A stretch of DNA of 64,000 nt from Salinilacustrithrix sp034522155 (GTDB lineage Bacteria; Actinomycetota; Acidimicrobiia; Acidimicrobiales; Salinilacustritrichaceae). Of the stretch, positions 62,540-64,000 are shown piece after piece. A program made the translations under genes and the position numbers. Position 1 is the first letter of the stretch. Each line of letters starts with the position of its first letter. The stretch covers positions 466,608 through 530,607 of the forward strand of contig JAXHLP010000003.1 in NCBI GenBank assembly GCA_034522155.1. The letters are read 5' to 3'. Below the pieces are notes generated by a model, which was not told the DNA's origin, made no database searches, and was given only the letters and a program-made list of their open reading frames with translations.

Positions 62540-63288
62540 GTGGCCGAGCGTCAGCCGTGCCTGTTCTGCAAGAACAGCGAGGGCGACTTCACCGGCCGCG
62601 CAGCATCTTCCCGGAGACGCTGGCAACGCCGATCTTGCAACGCTGCCGCCGGGCGTCCTCGGCATGGGCAACCGCCACAACGGCCCCGCTCGCCGACTCG
62701 ACAAGGCCCTGTGCGACTTTCTCCGATTGCGATGCGGCGAACAACCCTCGGGATCACGAACAAGCGCGGCGACCGGGCGACGCTCCGATTCGCCGACGCG
62801 CCTGCATCGAACCCCATGCCGCCCGCCCGCGCTCGCACCAGGCGACCACACGGCGCTGCGACGCTCCGTGGACCACAACCCGAAGCGGCCCATCGCGCAC
62901 ACCATCGAACATCACTACGAACCAGACGATGCTCCCGGCCTTCCGAGATCAGCGGCTCGAGGGCGGCCTGGCGCCTGACCCCGAAGAACCTCCGAAGAGC
63001 TTTCCGGATCATCTCCCCAGCATCGCCCCTTCGAGTCCCGCCGCGATCGACGTCCTCGATCACGGAGCCGACGATACCGAGCTCGGCGTGTCCCGACCGA
63101 CGTCCTGGACGTGCGTGATCCTCGAAGCCGGAGGAAGCATCACGGCGAGCTCGGGGTCCCGACCCAAGGGCGACGCGGGTGAGGACGGCGCGCGAACGGG
63201 ATGCAGCTACCGGCTCGGTACGCCACCGGAATCCTTGGGCAGCCGCCATCAACATCCTTGGCGTCGTACGGCCCACACACGCGGCTGA
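62540..63288 (+). pseudogene. HNH-type nuclease-like remnant, frameshifted
   Basis: From GTG 62540: AERQPCLFCKNSEGDFTGR (CxxC), then SIFPETL, GNADLATLPPGVL, an HNG where CNNG is expected, and LDKALCDFL in different frames. Near 62722-62805 comes PIAMRRTTLGITNKRGDRAT then LRFADA. Together these match small proteins with a CxxC-HxxPExLG-CxxCNNG zinc/HNH arrangement. Single-base gaps separate the pieces and the second Cys pair is degraded (GMGNRHNG). Beyond about 62810 only scraps such as LTPKNLRRAFRII are suggestive. The limits are approximate. Confidence 0.5.
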
Positions 63289-64000
63289 CCACCCCATCGA
63301 ACCAACAGCCGAGGTGTTCGTCGGCCGGTTCTGACCACGTCACCCGCTCGCTGTAGCCCCCGACGCCATGGCGCGGTGTCCCCTTAAAGTGCCGGGACGG
63401 TGCGAGGGCATCGAGGTGCCCGGAACATCGTCCCTGACCGGAGCGATACCCGGCGTCCGAGACGCGTCCAGATCCGGCAGAGGTGGCGGCGTGCCGAAGC
63501 TTCCGTCGCGTTCAAGCACCGATGCGTTCTGCAGCGTGGCGAGTTCACGGCGGGATCATCTCCGTGGCGTCGACGCCGGAGTCGTTCCTCAGCGAGACGA
63601 AGTCGTGCCACCGCCCCGACCTGCCGTTGGCGTGCGGTGGAACAAGTCCACCGCACGCATATGTCAAGCGTCCCGTCCCCGGGCCGCGCCAATCCACGAG
63701 CCCGTACTCCGCATCGATACCGTCGACAAGCGTGAGCGTGCGGACGACTGGAAAGCGGACCGTGTCGAGTGGCTCGGGTCCGCCTATGAGGGACAGATCA
63801 TCCCGCTCAGCCAGGGCCGAACTCGACGAGTGGATCCATCGCGTGCAGGACGGGGTCTGAGACCGGAGCGCGGCGGATCGGCCACGACCCGCAACCCACG
63901 CACGCTGTTGGCGGTCGAGGAGCGCTGGTTCAACGACGGCACCGCCGACCGTGTCCGGCTCCAGTTCAGCCCGACGAACGTGGGCGTCGCCGTCAGGCTC
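63289..64000. other. right end of the element, low coding quality
   Basis: No gene is convincing. A frame opens at GTG 63491 and stays open to the window edge (about 170 codons). Only its middle (VLRIDTVDKRERADDWKADR, VEWLGSAYEGQIIPLS) looks protein-like; a neighbouring frame then gives ELDEWIHRVQDGV and a stop at 63860, suggesting another broken gene. The last 140 bases could continue a gene past the edge (ERWFNDGTADRVRLQFSPTN). Confidence 0.35.

Noticed and set aside
63029..63038. Right attachment site (TTCGAGTCCC identical to part of the tRNA-Ala T-arm)
   Set aside because: Only 10 bases match and the flanks differ; the tRNA 3' end is not reproduced.

Overview
The window is a high-GC (about 70 %) bacterial chromosome segment around the replication origin. 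The order rsmG - khpB(jag) - yidC - yidD - rnpA - rpmH - [divergent] - dnaA - dnaN - recF - DUF721 - gyrB - gyrA - DUF3566 - tRNA-Ile is the actinobacterial origin layout. Several markers point to Actinomycetota, probably class Acidimicrobiia: mycothiol-type (TIGR03083) and F420/PPOX-type families, a DUF3566 protein, a wax ester synthase/DGAT, a DUF2510-type N-terminus and a PASTA-less PknB-like kinase. The class assignment is an inference from gene content.

Region by region: 1-3300 is the leftward rpmH-yidC-jag operon, with a near-consensus parS between jag and rsmG. 3267-9914 holds dnaA, a probable oriC in the dnaA-dnaN spacer, dnaN, recF, a DciA-like DUF721 gene and gyrB. 9951-13315 is a leftward block (PPOX protein, TadE/G-like protein, gyrA), so gyrA runs head-on against the fork and opposite to gyrB. 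13459-20096 has the DUF3566 protein, tRNA-Ile(GAT), an NAD-binding oxidoreductase, a HisN-type phosphatase, a DinB-like protein, a YibE/F membrane protein, zinc-free L28/L33 paralogues and a Nudix hydrolase. 20251-24697 is a same-strand cluster: PuuA-like glutamine synthetase, PuuD-like amidohydrolase, SDR, and a sphingosine-1-phosphate-lyase-like PLP enzyme. 24903-34036 has an AidB-like dehydrogenase, two sigma/anti-sigma systems (one a single fused polypeptide), secreted proteins, an aldehyde dehydrogenase and an FGGY kinase.

34287-49691 has a MarR/MFS pair with a visible operator, a DUF7064-like protein, release factor 3, a PknB-like kinase whose DFG is GFG, a TAP-like lipoprotein hydrolase, a DUF1003 + MgtE-N/CBS pair with an apparent frameshift, a thioesterase, a beta-propeller lipid-side protein, a WS/DGAT and an acyl-CoA dehydrogenase. 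49691-55537 is a complete seven-gene Mrp (MnhABCDEFG) cation/proton antiporter operon. 55704-58172 has an FMN alpha-hydroxy-acid oxidase, a PPOX protein and a VapBC pair.

A tRNA-Ala(TGC) at 58350 marks the edge of an integrated element: a tyrosine integrase with a frameshift that removes its catalytic end, then about 4.3 kb of lower-quality coding DNA. That stretch holds at least three broken genes (a DUF2510/DUF4352 protein, a HEPN protein with an RNxxxH motif, and an HNH-like nuclease). The frameshifts fit gene decay, but clustered indel errors cannot be excluded without read data. The element runs off the right edge. I see no rRNA, CRISPR array or intact insertion sequence.
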